DNA from: JBGASG01 sp046328035
GTDB taxonomy: Bacteria > Cyanobacteriota > Vampirovibrionia > Obscuribacterales > Obscuribacteraceae
Direction of reading: 5' to 3'
NCBI GenBank assembly: GCA_046328035.1
Contig: JAXLXI010000015.1
Location: 1-64,000, forward strand
Length of the DNA stretch: 64,000 nucleotides
In this document: piece by piece, positions 63,712 to 64,000 of the stretch
How positions within the stretch are numbered: the first letter of the stretch is position 1
How the letters are laid out: the number at the start of each line of letters is the position of its first letter
Position numbers and translations under genes: made by a program
The notes under the pieces: generated by a model
Told to the model about the DNA's origin: nothing
The model's input: the letters and a program-made list of their open reading frames with translations, nothing else
The model's database searches: none

Positions 63712-64000
63712 TCAGCCGATCCCCAGCTTGTGCTGCAACTCCTCGAGAGACACCCCCTTGGTTTCGGGATAGTAGAGCAGCACCACGATCAATTGCACAA
63801 TCATCATCACACCAAATACGGCAAATGGCAGCCCACCCGAAGATTGGGCAACCACCGGAAATGCCGCCGAAATTATCGCATTCATGACCCAATGCGAGGA
63901 ACTGCCCAGACTCTGCCCACGCGCGCGCACCGGGGTGGGAAAAATCTCGCTGATATAAACCCAGATCACCGACCCTTGCGAAAACGCGAAAAATCCAATG
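63712..64000 (-). CDS. MFS sugar porter, C-terminal part, 5' end outside window
   Basis: The frame enters from the right edge and ends at 63712, giving about 95 residues of C-terminus. PTPVRARGQSLGSSSHWVMN and the closing YYPETKGVSLEEL are the family signatures of the MFS sugar porter group (PESPR/PETKG types). Two or three membrane segments are present. Such proteins take up sugars by proton symport. The substrate cannot be judged from this part. Confidence 0.88.
   Translation of the reverse strand, partial: IGFFAFSQGSVIWVYISEIFPTPVRARGQSLGSSSHWVMNAIISAAFPVVAQSSGGLPFAVFGVMMIVQLIVVLLYYPETKGVSLEELQHKLGIG

Overview
The window looks like chromosomal DNA of a bacterium from the non-photosynthetic sister lineage of Cyanobacteria (Vampirovibrionia/Melainabacteria, Obscuribacterales-like). 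This is an inference. It rests on a DevB-DevC-DevA exporter beside a TetR regulator, several eukaryote-like Ser/Thr kinases, serpins, an ankyrin protein, a class I PPK2 polyphosphate kinase, a long-form HisG, and many large secreted or membrane proteins without clear relatives. GC is moderately high, coding density is high, and TTG/GTG starts are common. I saw no rRNA, tRNA, CRISPR array, transposase or prophage.

Layout. 1-7.6 kb: a partial GH63/MGH1-like glucosidase, a secreted ankyrin protein and two adjacent membrane Ser/Thr kinases with the kinase domain at the C-terminus. 7.7-10.8 kb: an unknown gene coupled to the RNA 2'-phosphotransferase kptA, then three neighbouring genes (HAD-like, LysR, small secreted protein) that are each frameshifted. 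10.8-23.1 kb: hydrolases, a methyltransferase, a truncated S15-type hydrolase, a pyridine nucleotide-disulfide oxidoreductase, a zinc metallopeptidase, an amidohydrolase, lipoproteins, tandem serpins and a diguanylate cyclase. 23.3-29.8 kb: a 1030-residue membrane protein, an O-methyltransferase, an orphan DUF6088/AbiEi-type gene bracketed by palindromic repeats, and a DUF5131 protein. 29.8-38.9 kb: a histidine operon read on the minus strand, hisG-hisH-hisF-hisA/I/E fusion-aminotransferase-hisD, followed by a translationally coupled kinase-like gene and a HAD-like gene. A leader peptide with six consecutive His codons and a terminator hairpin precede hisG. 39-54.5 kb: a SWIM/SNF2 helicase, PPK2, two bestrophin-type proteins, a GH15-like protein, a phosphoribosyltransferase, a PhoD-like phosphatase and a ferrochelatase. 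54.7-64 kb: a PsbP-like protein with a PknB/TPR kinase, an amidase, the devBCA exporter with a divergent TetR gene, and the end of an MFS sugar porter.

The strongest regulatory signals are three. (1) A his attenuator, with leader peptide, candidate antiterminator and terminator. (2) A 14-bp palindrome inside the 18-bp spacer of a near-consensus promoter for devBCA, also just downstream of the extended -10 of tetR. (3) Non-coding repeats: five copies of a 26-bp palindrome scattered over the window, and three phased 16-bp palindromes in the tetR/MFS convergent gap. Gene calls rest on translated-sequence motifs read by eye; no database search was possible.
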